Shown here in pieces: positions 50,764 through 60,087 of a DNA stretch of 64,000 bases. Source of the DNA: VMCP01 sp964415065 (lineage in GTDB: Bacteria; Bacteroidota; Bacteroidia; NS11-12g; UBA955). The notes under the pieces are model-generated. The model did not search any database. It worked only from the letters and a program-made list of their open reading frames with translations, and was not told where the DNA came from. The stretch's first letter is position 1. The number at the start of each line of letters is the position of its first letter. The DNA lies in assembly GCA_964415065.1 (NCBI GenBank), contig CAYPYX010000004.1:27977-91976 (forward strand). The letters run 5' to 3'. A program made the position numbers and the translations under genes.

Positions 50764-53256
50764 TTACATCTTGATTTCTAACGACATCAAAATACTTCTG
50801 CCATCGGCAGGCATTGCACCAGGACCTGGATAACCACCTGCTCTGCGAGTAAAGTAATACGTGTTTGTTAGATTATTCACTGCAATTTTCAAGTTAACGT
50901 TATTCAAAATTCTTACTTTAGAAGTAACATCCCAAATTCCATAACTTGGTATTAAACCGTTTTGAGCATTTGCGGTTGTTGCAACTGTATTTTGAGCATC
51001 CGTATAAACCGAAGATACAAATGAGTACTGAACTCCCAAAGAAAGCAATGTCTGCCTGTTTCTTTTACTGTATATATTGCCTTCAGCACCTGTTCTCAAA
51101 ATATGCATAGGGGCATTTTCAACAAAATTGCCTCGTATATTTTGTTTCACAGTTTCTCCTAAACTGTTTTTGGTAGAATAAAAATAATCACCATACTGTG
51201 CCACATTATATGAATAGGATACAAAAACAGGTAGATCAAAACGCTTGTTCTTTACCAGTTCTGCTTGTACTAGTCCTTCAAATCCATAAGCAGTACTGGA
51301 ACCAACATTCGTTCTCAGTGTATATGCTTTTCCGGTTGAATCAAATTCAGTTAAACTTCCGATACGGTTATTATATTGCATGTAAAACACACTAGCATCT
51401 AACTTGATTCTTTTGCTAATATGACCACGGAATCCTAAATCCGAATTGATACCAGAAGCATCTTTCAAATCAGGAGATACAACAAAACTTCCTGGAGTAG
51501 CGAGCATATCGGAGAACAATATGGGACGGTAAGCTTGGTTTAAGTTAAAGTACAGTTCAGATTGATTTTTTAGATGATACTCCGCACCAATACCTCCAAT
51601 TACTACATTTCGGGTTTGTAATTGAGGTGTTAATGGTGTTTCAATACCTTGATTGTTGGTGTTTAATATTCCATTCGCAGTGGAATGTATATTTTCCCAA
51701 CGAACACCTGGAATTAAGATCAGATTTCTATTTAATCGAACAATTTGTTCAACATAGGCCGAAATATTATCAGTTTCAAATGTGAGACGTTGTGGAAATT
51801 TACCGATAACCGAAAAATCAGAATTTATACCGTTACTTCCTTTACCATTCTTGTCTCGGTTAGTAATACTTTTGAAGTATCTTGCTCCTGCAGTGAAGGT
51901 GTGCTTTTGATTTCCTAATTTAAAGTTGTTGATATAACTAACTTCTGTTCCAAAATTGTCGTAGCGATCAATATCAACAATTCGATTATCATAGTTACCG
52001 GTACTTTTATTGATGGTATCTGCAATATTTATTGCTTTCAAGAATCCAACACTGCTGCGGGTAGCTTTCATGCCGAATGATTGAATTTGCAAACGACTGC
52101 TTTTGTTAATTTCCCAATTGAATTTTATATTCCCTGTTAACCAAGGTGTATTGAACCAGTTTCTACTTCTAAAACTCTGAGTGGGATCGGTAGAGATTTG
52201 TTGGTCTAACAATCCACCAGGTTGTTGACTTAGCATATCGAATTGAGTAACATTCGCACTGATTTCCATTCTATCGTTAATCAGATAACCGAATGAACCA
52301 TAGTATGTTTTAGTTTCATACTGGCTATTTTGTCTGAAACCATCGGCACGTCTGTTATCATAAAACGCATAGTAATAAAATTTATTTTTGCGACCACTTA
52401 TAGCCAAAAAGTTATTGTATAAACCGAAACTTCCAACGGTTTGAGAAGTATGCAATGAAAATGGTTTGGTTTCATTTTTTCCATCGCGCATTATGTAATT
52501 TATTAATCCGCCAAACTGTGGACCATATTGCAAAGCACCAGCACCTTTAATTACTTGAATGCGCTGAATTGCCTGCATTGGAGGATTATAATAAGCTTCT
52601 GGATAACCGTATGGGTCTGCGGAAATATCAGCACCATTTTGTCGTATATTGAATTCCCAAGAACGATTCGGAGATAATCCTCTATGCGCAATTCCTATTT
52701 GAATTCCGGAACCATCGCTTTCCCAGATATGAATTCCCGGTACTTTAGCCATGATTTGACGCATAGAATTGTTAACAACGACCGTATTTAAATTTTCTAG
52801 TATAATAACGGAGTTCTTTTTTCCTGCGTTAATTTTGGTACCAACAACTTCTGGTAAATTTAGAATATCGTTTTTGCCACGAGCACCCACCAATGAAATT
52901 TCACTTAAATATTCGATGTGTCTGATGGTGTCATCAAAGCCAGGTATTTGATTTTTCGCAGACGCAGACTTAGGTGCTTCAATCGTAGAATTACTTGACT
53001 TATTGATTTTGTTTACTTTTTGCGAAGGAGTAGTATCCAACGGTTCAATTGTTGATTCAATATTGGATTTTAAACCGCGAATAAATGATGTTGAAGTATA
53101 ATCAGCCTTGGCTGAAACCACAGAATAATTCAATACAAATACCGTTAAAGCACTGAATACTAGTTTTTTTATTTTCGCTTTTTGATGATGAATATTTAGG
53201 TTCCTTTTGAAATTATTTGCTCCTTTAACTTCGTCTACTTGGCTTTTTTGTCTCAT
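50764..53256 (-). CDS. TonB-dependent receptor, ferric dicitrate (FecA)-like
   Basis: About 830 residues from the ATG at 53256. A TTG start at 53277 would lie on the -7 promoter box. Signal peptide near residues 30-50, then a polar linker, a plug with KVPGIHIWESDGSGIQIGI, RGLSPNRSWEFNIRQNG, ISADPYGYPEAYY and GALQYGPQFGG, and a C-terminal barrel ending EIKM. The plug wording is that of the FecA subgroup, which imports ferric citrate. There is no N-terminal signalling domain and no FecI/FecR pair nearby, so regulation differs from E. coli. A good promoter precedes it. Confidence 0.87.
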   Translation of the reverse strand: MRQKSQVDEVKGANNFKRNLNIHHQKAKIKKLVFSALTVFVLNYSVVSAKADYTSTSFIRGLKSNIESTIEPLDTTPSQKVNKINKSSNSTIEAPKSASAKNQIPGFDDTIRHIEYLSEISLVGARGKNDILNLPEVVGTKINAGKKNSVIILENLNTVVVNNSMRQIMAKVPGIHIWESDGSGIQIGIAHRGLSPNRSWEFNIRQNGADISADPYGYPEAYYNPPMQAIQRIQVIKGAGALQYGPQFGGLINYIMRDGKNETKPFSLHTSQTVGSFGLYNNFLAISGRKNKFYYYAFYDNRRADGFRQNSQYETKTYYGSFGYLINDRMEISANVTQFDMLSQQPGGLLDQQISTDPTQSFRSRNWFNTPWLTGNIKFNWEINKSSRLQIQSFGMKATRSSVGFLKAINIADTINKSTGNYDNRIVDIDRYDNFGTEVSYINNFKLGNQKHTFTAGARYFKSITNRDKNGKGSNGINSDFSVIGKFPQRLTFETDNISAYVEQIVRLNRNLILIPGVRWENIHSTANGILNTNNQGIETPLTPQLQTRNVVIGGIGAEYHLKNQSELYFNLNQAYRPILFSDMLATPGSFVVSPDLKDASGINSDLGFRGHISKRIKLDASVFYMQYNNRIGSLTEFDSTGKAYTLRTNVGSSTAYGFEGLVQAELVKNKRFDLPVFVSYSYNVAQYGDYFYSTKNSLGETVKQNIRGNFVENAPMHILRTGAEGNIYSKRNRQTLLSLGVQYSFVSSVYTDAQNTVATTANAQNGLIPSYGIWDVTSKVRILNNVNLKIAVNNLTNTYYFTRRAGGYPGPGAMPADGRSILMSLEIKM

Positions 53257-53274
53257 AGGATATGAATTCGGATG

Positions 53275-53305
53275 CAAAAATAATTTTATTTAGACTAATT
53301 ACAAA
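53275..53305 (-). promoter_or_regulatory. Bacteroidota-type promoter of the FecA-like receptor
   Basis: On the minus strand, -33 TTTG (53302-53305) and -7 TATTTTTG (53275-53282) are 19 bases apart, matching consensus spacing. The -7 box ends 18 bases before the ATG. Confidence 0.65.
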
Positions 53306-53393
53306 TAGATTTCAAAAATTATTTGATATTATTCTAAATAGGGAGGTTTTTCCTTTTAAATCGGAACGTAGGGAGTAGATAATTCAAGAAAAA

Positions 53394-54545
53394 TTATACT
53401 TTGTATAATCTTCCTTTCCAATTGGTTTTGAAAGGTAAAAGGAAGAAAATTCCAGTGCCCAATGTAATGGCAAATAAATAAAACTCGTAGATGAGTAATT
53501 TAAATACAGACGGACTTTTTTGTTTGATTTTACTGTAAATAAGCAGAATTTGCAGACATTGTAATCCGAATTTGCATCCCCAAAGAGTTACAACAATAAG
53601 GAAAAAAGAGGGGATAAAATATGACAGAACTAACAAAAGCGGAATCCAAAAATAGAATGTGCCATAAATAGCAAATAGGATCCACCAATAAAAAGGAAGT
53701 TCTTTGCCGCCTGAGAGCCAGCGCTTTCTTTGATGCAATAAATTCAACCAACCCGTGGTTTTTTCCGAATATGCCAAAACTCCTGGATGCATAACATTAT
53801 TCCACATCCATCCTTTAGAGCATATTTCTGAATATAATTTATAATCTTCGGTAATGGAAAAACGAATACTTGCATATCCTCCGGTTTCCCAATATGCAGA
53901 TTTTCGTACAATCATATTGTTGCCCACGGCAGTGGCAGGTATACCTGAATACGAAATGGTGTTAAGTAATCCCATGAAATAAGCCCAATCGATTTCTTGT
54001 AGCCATCCATCCCAACCTGAACTTTTTACCATAGTAGTGCCCGAACTAACTCCAGTTCTCGGATTTAATGTTAATAACATGGTTTTCGCCCAATTTGGAT
54101 TGACACAAACATCCGCATCCGTAATCAAAAAAAATTCTCCATGAGCATAGCGATCCATTTGTGCCATTACGCGGGCTTTGGCTTTCAGCCCAGAGTCGTC
54201 ATCCACAATATCTATGCGCTTGATGTAAGAATATTGGTTGCAAAATCGATCAATTATATCAGGTGTTTGGTCGGTGCTTTGATCATTTCCGATTAAAATT
54301 TGAATTTTATTTTTGGGATAATCCAAATGTATCAGCGAGTTCAAGCAAGCTTCTAGGTTGGCTTCCTCATTTCTAGCCGCAACCCAAATGCTGATAAAAG
54401 GCCAGTTAAACGGTGCAGGCTCCAGATGAGACTTATATTGAAATAAAAAATAACATTGAACTAACTGGATAATTATGTAGAAGAGCACACTACAAATCCC
54501 AATCCCCATCCAAAACTCTCCGTTGAAAATCACCAAATCCAGCAT
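53394..54545 (-). CDS. Membrane-associated GT2 glycosyltransferase
   Basis: 383 residues. One N-terminal helix (about 12-32), a GT-A domain with GNDQSTDQTPDII, the metal-binding DADV, the ED motif in FSITEDYKLY and the processive-type QRKRWLSGG (QxxRW), then three C-terminal helices (about 285-370). This is the form of bacterial hyaluronan/cellulose/PgaC-like synthases and of single-sugar ceramide-type transferases. A polysaccharide deacetylase gene lies 50 bases upstream on the same strand, which recalls NodC-NodB or PgaC-PgaB pairs. Product unknown. Confidence 0.85.
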   Translation of the reverse strand: MLDLVIFNGEFWMGIGICSVLFYIIIQLVQCYFLFQYKSHLEPAPFNWPFISIWVAARNEEANLEACLNSLIHLDYPKNKIQILIGNDQSTDQTPDIIDRFCNQYSYIKRIDIVDDDSGLKAKARVMAQMDRYAHGEFFLITDADVCVNPNWAKTMLLTLNPRTGVSSGTTMVKSSGWDGWLQEIDWAYFMGLLNTISYSGIPATAVGNNMIVRKSAYWETGGYASIRFSITEDYKLYSEICSKGWMWNNVMHPGVLAYSEKTTGWLNLLHQRKRWLSGGKELPFYWWILFAIYGTFYFWIPLLLVLSYFIPSFFLIVVTLWGCKFGLQCLQILLIYSKIKQKSPSVFKLLIYEFYLFAITLGTGIFFLLPFKTNWKGRLYKV

Positions 54546-54595
54546 AACCGCAAAGGTGCAAAAAAAATAGTTACTACAATGCTAAATCTGTTGAA

Positions 54596-55288
54596 TCAAC
54601 CGATTGAATTGGTAAAAGAAAATCCTTTTTGCTTCATTGTTACAATGTAAGTTTCTAACATATGAAATAATTGCATTTCAGCTTTTTTCGAATCATGAAA
54701 TACCACTATACTTCCATTACGAGATTTTTTAATGATGTAATACAGAGCATTTTTCCAATTCAATTTTCGATCGTAATCAAAGGTTAACAGATCCCACATG
54801 ATTATTTTTTTCGGGGGAATATAACTCGATGTCAAATGCCGAATCTGCGCAGGTGTTATTCTGCCGTAGGGTGGACGAAATAACGAACTTGGCATTATGT
54901 TTTCAGATTGAGGATTTAAAACCCGTTGTTCTTTGTTGAATTCTTGGATGATTTGCTGTATTTCTTCATCGCAAACATCGATATTTTGAAAATAAAGATC
55001 ATCAGAAGTACTCCAGCCTTTCAAATGATTAAATGTATGGTTTCCGATCTTATGGCCTTCATACAGAATCATTTTTGCCACTTCTGGATACTTTCGGATG
55101 TTTTCTCCCACACAAAAGAATACAGCTTTAACCTGGTGTCTTTGTAAAATTTCAAGAACCCGTGGAGTTACCGAAGGATGTGGGCCATCATCGAAAGTTA
55201 AATGTATTTCTTTTTGTTCAAAGTTTCCCCTCCAAACTAATGAAGAACTCATCCAAGATAGGATTTTTGGAGGTCTGTAAAAGCGCAT
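54596..55288 (-). CDS. Polysaccharide deacetylase (NodB homology domain)
   Basis: 230 residues, nearly all one NodB domain. Motif 1 is TFDDGPHP (catalytic base and metal Asp), motif 2 HKIGNHTFNH (two metal His), motif 3 RPPYGR, and a late MWDLLTFDYD and IVVFHDS complete the site. There is no clear signal peptide, although the family normally acts outside the cytoplasm. It de-N-acetylates chitin-, peptidoglycan- or PNAG-like chains, and the adjacent GT2 suggests modification of a newly made polymer. A TTTCGGGGGA word (54809) lies inside. Confidence 0.88.
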   Translation of the reverse strand: MRFYRPPKILSWMSSSLVWRGNFEQKEIHLTFDDGPHPSVTPRVLEILQRHQVKAVFFCVGENIRKYPEVAKMILYEGHKIGNHTFNHLKGWSTSDDLYFQNIDVCDEEIQQIIQEFNKEQRVLNPQSENIMPSSLFRPPYGRITPAQIRHLTSSYIPPKKIIMWDLLTFDYDRKLNWKNALYYIIKKSRNGSIVVFHDSKKAEMQLFHMLETYIVTMKQKGFSFTNSIG

Positions 55289-55366
55289 AACGTATTGTGT
55301 GTTTTCTCGATTTTAATTTTAGACAAATATGCGACAATTTGTAATCAATACATCGTTTTGAATCAT

Positions 55367-55374
55367 TAAATTTG
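55367..55374 (+). promoter_or_regulatory. Candidate -7 box (TAAATTTG) of kmo
   Basis: The box ends four bases before the ATG at 55379, so transcription from it would start at or next to the start codon (leaderless mRNA). A TTTG at 55338-55341 is 25 bases upstream, longer than usual. Confidence 0.45.
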
Positions 55375-55378
55375 TAGA

Positions 55379-56716
55379 ATGGGAGAAAAAATTATACTTG
55401 TTGGAGGTGGTTTGGCGGGTAGTCTAATGTCTATTTACTTGGCAAAACGTGGTCATGAAGTTCATTTATATGAGCGCCGACCTGATATGCGAAAAGGCAA
55501 ATACGAAGGAGGTCGATCGATAAATTTAGCCCTTTCTACTCGTGGAATTAATGCCCTAAACAAAGTAGGTTTGACGGAGGAAATTCTAGAAATTTCCATC
55601 CCCATGAAAGGTAGAATTATGCATTCAACGGCGGGTGATTTGAATTATCAGCCTTATGGTAGGGAAGATCAAGCCATTTACAGTGTTTCACGAGGAGAAT
55701 TGAACGTGCGATTACTGCAATTGGCCGACCAATATCCCAATATTCATATGTACTTTGATCATCGTTGTACCAAGATGGATTTGGATTCAAGTACGGCTAC
55801 TTTTGAAACTCCGAATGGAAGTTTTATTGATGTTTCTGGGGATGTAGTTCTTGCAACAGATGGTGCATTTTCTGCTGTACGCGATGCTATGATTCGCCAT
55901 CCAAGATATAGTTACTCCCAAACCTATGAATCTCATGGATACAAAGAGCTGGAAATTGTTCCCGGACAAAATGGAACATTTCAAATGGAGGAAAAAGCAC
56001 TTCATATTTGGCCAAGAAGTAGTTTCATGATGATTGCATTACCCAATCCCGGCGGTAATTTTACCTGTACATTGTTCTTGCCATATGAAGGTGATGTTAG
56101 CTTTTCAAAATTAAATACGGATGAAGAAATCATGGATTTCTTTAAAACCTACTTTAATGACTCTATTCCATTAATGCCTAATTTATTGGAAGATTTCAAA
56201 AAGAATCCAATTGGACATTTGGCTACAGTTAGAACTTATCCTTGGGTATTTAATCGTTCAGCATTAATGGGAGATGCTGCGCATGCAGTGGTTCCATTTT
56301 ACGGACAAGGGATGAATTGCTCTTTTGAAGATTGTGTGGTATTGGATGAGTGTATTGAAAAATTTGAAGGTGACTGGGATAAGATTTTGAATGAATATCA
56401 GAAATTACGCAAACCCAATGCCGATTCTATTGCTACTTTAGCGGTTCAGAATTTTGTTGAGATGCGCGATTTAGTTGGATTGCCGGAATTCTTGCACAAA
56501 AAAGGAATTGAAAAGAAGTTGGTTGATGCTTTCCCAGGTAGGTACCGAACACAGTATGAACGTGTTACTTTCTCCAATGATAATTATCTAGATGCATTGA
56601 ATGCTGGTGAGAAAAACGATCGTTTTTTAAATTACATAGTTGATAATCAATTAGAAGCAAAACTCGATGATCACGAATTTGTAAGTGGATTAATCCACGA
56701 ATGGTTCGAGTCTTGA
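55379..56716 (+). CDS. kmo: Kynurenine 3-monooxygenase
   Basis: 445 residues, usual length. FAD Rossmann motif GGGLAGSLMS at the N-terminus, then YERRPDMRKG, the KMO-specific GGRSINLALSTRG and a second FAD motif GDAAHAVVPFYGQGMNCSFED. The enzyme hydroxylates L-kynurenine to 3-hydroxykynurenine with NADPH and O2. In bacteria this leads to quinolinate and NAD or to tryptophan breakdown. No other kyn genes are in the window, so the rest of the pathway is elsewhere. It is divergent from the deacetylase gene and ends at a strong terminator. Confidence 0.95.
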   Translation: MGEKIILVGGGLAGSLMSIYLAKRGHEVHLYERRPDMRKGKYEGGRSINLALSTRGINALNKVGLTEEILEISIPMKGRIMHSTAGDLNYQPYGREDQAIYSVSRGELNVRLLQLADQYPNIHMYFDHRCTKMDLDSSTATFETPNGSFIDVSGDVVLATDGAFSAVRDAMIRHPRYSYSQTYESHGYKELEIVPGQNGTFQMEEKALHIWPRSSFMMIALPNPGGNFTCTLFLPYEGDVSFSKLNTDEEIMDFFKTYFNDSIPLMPNLLEDFKKNPIGHLATVRTYPWVFNRSALMGDAAHAVVPFYGQGMNCSFEDCVVLDECIEKFEGDWDKILNEYQKLRKPNADSIATLAVQNFVEMRDLVGLPEFLHKKGIEKKLVDAFPGRYRTQYERVTFSNDNYLDALNAGEKNDRFLNYIVDNQLEAKLDDHEFVSGLIHEWFES

Positions 56717-56767
56717 GGCATTCTTTTTCGATAAATTATAAGCAATTTTGAATTGCTAATTGACCAT

Positions 56768-56803
56768 AAAAAAGCTCGTTTCATTTTTGAAACGAGCTTT
56801 TTT
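56768..56803. terminator. Intrinsic terminator after kmo
   Basis: Sixteen-base perfect inverted repeat AAAAAAGCTCGTTTCA / TGAAACGAGCTTTTTT with a TTTT loop. A/T tracts on both sides make it bidirectional, also suited to end the minus-strand protease unit. Confidence 0.9.
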
Positions 56804-56922
56804 ATTTGAAAGTAATTCACGTAATCGTTTTTTTTAAGTTAAATGGGGTGACCATCTGAATTCTGCCAATTTACTTGAATTATCTTCAGAAAATTTTAAT
56901 TTTGGCATTCCCAGCTCAAATT

Positions 56923-57138
56923 TTATTTAGATTTTTTCTTAGATTCCATAACGGAATCGACAAAATCGGGATTGTATTTGGTTTTGTATTGCAATTTTTG
57001 CGAATATTTATGTCCTGTTTTTTTACGATATTCACGATTAGGAAGCAAAATGGTTACATATGCCCATGTAGCTAACGACAATACCACGATTATAAACGAT
57101 AATCCTACAATGAGTTTGTTTCTTTGTTGTTTTTCCAT
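56923..57138 (-). CDS. Small single-pass membrane protein, unknown function
   Basis: 71 residues. Basic start (MEKQQRNK), one hydrophobic helix (about 9-31), then a strongly basic tail rich in Lys and Tyr. The start lies 26 bases after the M61 peptidase stop on the same strand, so it is probably the last gene of that unit. The open frame on the opposite strand here is hydrophobic by mirror effect and is not supported. Length and composition are compatible with a real small protein, but I cannot name a family. Confidence 0.5.
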   Translation of the reverse strand: MEKQQRNKLIVGLSFIIVVLSLATWAYVTILLPNREYRKKTGHKYSQKLQYKTKYNPDFVDSVMESKKKSK

Positions 57139-57164
57139 GTTGAGTCTTTTCTATTAATTTGAGA

Positions 57165-59171
57165 TTAGATGGTCTTTAGCCAGGTTTGTAGAGCTCCTTT
57201 TGTTTTCCAAAACTCTGCTTTATTCATTTCCGCAGTTTGATTCAACTTGATTTGATATTCGTTTAAAGGTGTAAACATACCAGATAGTTCAAAAAGCAAA
57301 CCGGATCTATTCACAATTACTTTTATTTCTTTGGGATTTTGAATGGATTGCCAAGTACTTTCAATAGATTGATTTACACGTATTCCATTTAATCCAATCA
57401 CTTCGTCGTTTACATTGATGCCCAATTTTTGAGCAAAACCTTTAGAGTGCACATATTTCACTATTACCGCACCATCAGTTTTTGCGGTGGTTAATCCCCA
57501 GTCTTGTTTTTCAGTTGTTTTTTCTTGAGCTTGAAGACCTAGTTCATTAAAAATTCCTACATAATCTGGAGTTTTAGTGCTGTTCAACCACAAGTCGAAA
57601 TCCGATTTGAAGTCAATTCCAGCAACTTTTTCACAAATTTTCCTGAAATCTTCGTCGGTATACCCTTTACCTATTACAGTTGAATTTTTGTCTTTATAGA
57701 AATCGTTCCATAATACTTTGAACACATCATCGAGTGATTTTTCTCCGTTAGTAGCTTTGCAGATTTTTGCATCCAATAAAGCGGCGATAATCAAACCTTT
57801 TGAATAGTAAGAGTAAGTGCTGTTTTTAGAGTTTTCATTCGGTCGATATTCTTTGATCCAAGCATCAAAACTCATTTCATGCAACGTAGCAATGCGCGCA
57901 CCGGGCCGATTTTCGTGATTTGAAATATTGGAAGCTAAACCGTTTAAAAATTCCGTGCGACTTTTAAATCCAGCCCTCATCATTCCTAATTCATCGTAAT
58001 AAGAAGTAATACCTTCTGCAATCCATAGTGAATGAGTGTAATTCTCTTCGTTGTAATTAAATGGGCCTAATTCGGAAGGACGAATGCGCTTTACATTCCA
58101 TAAATGAAAATATTCATGAGCAATTAAACCTAAAAAGTTCTCATAACTACCTTCATTTTGATAAGCAAAACGTTGATTCATTACCACAGTACTGTTTAAA
58201 TGTTCAATTCCTCCGCCACCAGATTCTACATTTTGAACGATGAACACATAGGGTTGAACCCGATTATTTTTAGTTGCGTCAGCATTCATTTGAGAAGGGT
58301 ATAATCTATTTTCTTTCGGGAATTCACCAATAATATCCGCCATCGTATTGCAAACACGCTCCATGTCAACTCGGAGTCGCTCCAAATTGGCATTGTGTAT
58401 TCCGACCATGGCAACTCGATGGGGTACACCTTTTACATCAAATTCAAAAACTTCAAAGTCTCCAATTTGAATTGGTGAATCGTACAGTTCGTCGAAGGAA
58501 GAAAACTCGAAGTTCGCCTCGATTAATTTGTTAGAAGGATAAGGATCTTCGGTTGAATTAGATTCTATTTTTTTAGTGGGGGATGGATTTTCAAAAAGTG
58601 GTATAGGTACATTGGGTTTTGAATCATAAACACGTATTGCATATTCTTTAATCTCTAAAAGTGGAAGAGAAGAAATAATTTTTCTAGAATAATTTTCCTC
58701 TGGGAACACCACTTTCACACTTCCCCAATTTGTCATTTTATCGTAATTGAAATAGGGTAGAACAGAAGTTAGATTTAATAATGCCTGTTGGTCATTAATG
58801 AATGATGTACGTACACTGAATTCATAACAATAAATTCGATATTGAACTCGATAGGTTATGCCTTTTTTTGATTCAAAGTTCCACTGATTTTTATTGATTT
58901 TCGTAACGGAAACACTTTTTCCCGAGGATTCAAGGACTTGAAATTCTTGAATATTTTTCGAAAATTCACGAACCATATAGCTGCCTGGTGTCCAAACAGG
59001 TATGGCTATGTATGAAACAGATGTTTTATCTGCTGTGAAAGCCATCTCAACTTCTGCAAAGTGGCTGCTTGGATCTGAAATAGTAATGGTATAATTAATC
59101 ATTTTGGAGAAAACATTCTGTTGCAATCCAATCATAAGAAACAAAATAAGCCATAATTTGGGTGCCTTCAT
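57165..59171 (-). CDS. M61 family metallopeptidase (glycyl aminopeptidase-like) with PDZ domain
   Basis: 668 residues. Signal peptide (about 1-22), an N-terminal beta-rich domain (about 25-200), the zinc protease domain with HEYFH (HExxH) followed by WIAEGIT supplying the third ligand Glu, and a C-terminal PDZ domain (about 555-640) containing HSKGFAQKLGINVNDEVIGLNG. M61 peptidases trim N-terminal Gly or Ala from peptides. The exported form likely acts in the periplasm or at the cell surface. It is followed by a small membrane protein gene. Confidence 0.93.
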   Translation of the reverse strand: MKAPKLWLILFLMIGLQQNVFSKMINYTITISDPSSHFAEVEMAFTADKTSVSYIAIPVWTPGSYMVREFSKNIQEFQVLESSGKSVSVTKINKNQWNFESKKGITYRVQYRIYCYEFSVRTSFINDQQALLNLTSVLPYFNYDKMTNWGSVKVVFPEENYSRKIISSLPLLEIKEYAIRVYDSKPNVPIPLFENPSPTKKIESNSTEDPYPSNKLIEANFEFSSFDELYDSPIQIGDFEVFEFDVKGVPHRVAMVGIHNANLERLRVDMERVCNTMADIIGEFPKENRLYPSQMNADATKNNRVQPYVFIVQNVESGGGGIEHLNSTVVMNQRFAYQNEGSYENFLGLIAHEYFHLWNVKRIRPSELGPFNYNEENYTHSLWIAEGITSYYDELGMMRAGFKSRTEFLNGLASNISNHENRPGARIATLHEMSFDAWIKEYRPNENSKNSTYSYYSKGLIIAALLDAKICKATNGEKSLDDVFKVLWNDFYKDKNSTVIGKGYTDEDFRKICEKVAGIDFKSDFDLWLNSTKTPDYVGIFNELGLQAQEKTTEKQDWGLTTAKTDGAVIVKYVHSKGFAQKLGINVNDEVIGLNGIRVNQSIESTWQSIQNPKEIKVIVNRSGLLFELSGMFTPLNEYQIKLNQTAEMNKAEFWKTKGALQTWLKTI

Positions 59172-59224
59172 GATACAAATTTCAACAATCCTTAGTTCAT
59201 ATACAATCTTTAATTAGGTTTTGT

Positions 59225-59232
59225 TATATTTG
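59225..59232 (+). promoter_or_regulatory. Candidate -7 box (TATATTTG) of the lipoprotein gene
   Basis: TAnnTTTG match 45 bases before the ATG at 59278, in the divergent region with the M61 gene. No -33 element at the normal distance. Confidence 0.4.
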
Positions 59233-59277
59233 AATAAAGGAATCATCCAATTCTATCTCACAACTAATAAATAATTT

Positions 59278-59778
59278 ATGAAATCCATCGGAATAAGCGC
59301 AGGTTTGGTCGTTTTGTTAATAATGTTGAATTTGGGTAGTACTTCGTGTAAAAAAGATCCCCCAGCAAATAACAAAGACACCACCAATACCGACACAACA
59401 CGCAACGACTCTGCTGCTAGAGCATATATGGAAAAAATCTTTGAAGCTACGGTTTTGAATCAACCAATAAGAATAGTTTTAGCAGTAGATTCTGCTGGAA
59501 ATAATCTAACTGCAGACTATCAAGATATGATCATTTATTTAAGAAAGGATACTTATTATAATGGTCCATTAGAAATTCTAGCGAAGGGCACAAAACATAT
59601 GGGTACTTGGGGCAGTAATTCCGATTATTCACGATTGAACCTAAGTATTCAAGGATTACCCGAATTTGCGTTTTTTGATAATCCTTGGAGATTCACCTAT
59701 AAATCTGCTACACTTCTTAAAATTGCCCCTGTAACTAATCCTGGTAAGAAAACCTTGCATTTGGAGAAAATCCTTTAA
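59278..59778 (+). CDS. Small lipoprotein, unknown function
   Basis: 166 residues. Signal peptide with lipobox GSTSC (lipidated Cys near 24), then a Lys/Asp/Asn/Thr-rich tether of about 25 residues with no +2 Asp, and a compact beta-rich domain (about 50-166) with WGSNSDYSRLNLSIQG. The pattern (FEATVLNQPIRIVLAVDS ... LLKIAP) resembles small lipocalin-like lipoproteins of Bacteroidota, but I cannot name a family. It stands alone between divergent and convergent neighbours. Confidence 0.7.
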   Translation: MKSIGISAGLVVLLIMLNLGSTSCKKDPPANNKDTTNTDTTRNDSAARAYMEKIFEATVLNQPIRIVLAVDSAGNNLTADYQDMIIYLRKDTYYNGPLEILAKGTKHMGTWGSNSDYSRLNLSIQGLPEFAFFDNPWRFTYKSATLLKIAPVTNPGKKTLHLEKIL

Positions 59779-60087
59779 ATCCGAAAATTAAAATTATTTC
59801 TACTCACAAAATTCTATTCGGTAATCCATAGGATATTCTAGTTATTGGTATTTGTATTTAATAGTTAAAGAAGTTTATCGCAATGGAAGATTGTTTTGTA
59901 TTGAGTAAAACAACATTTGAAGCGTATTTCGTTGGCTTAACGTACTGTTGCCCATAAATTGTTAACCCTTATTTCAAAATGTAAGGGTATCAGACAAAAG
60001 AGTTTCAATCAATTTAGTCGATTTTTAAATCAGTTTATTATGATTGAAATCTCGCATTTATTGAGTTAGAGATTTGGGTGATGAATA
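59779..60087. other. Intergenic stretch with one short inverted repeat
   Basis: 309 bases between convergent genes. The only structure I see is ACCCTTA (59965-59971) / TAAGGGT (59982-59988) with a ten-base loop and no T-run, so it is a weak terminator candidate at best. No coding frame, tRNA or repeat is supported. Confidence 0.5.

Noticed and set aside
56875..57157. Plus-strand open frames opposite the small membrane protein
   Set aside because: Mirror-image hydrophobicity of the minus-strand protein. The minus-strand frame has better start context and operon position.
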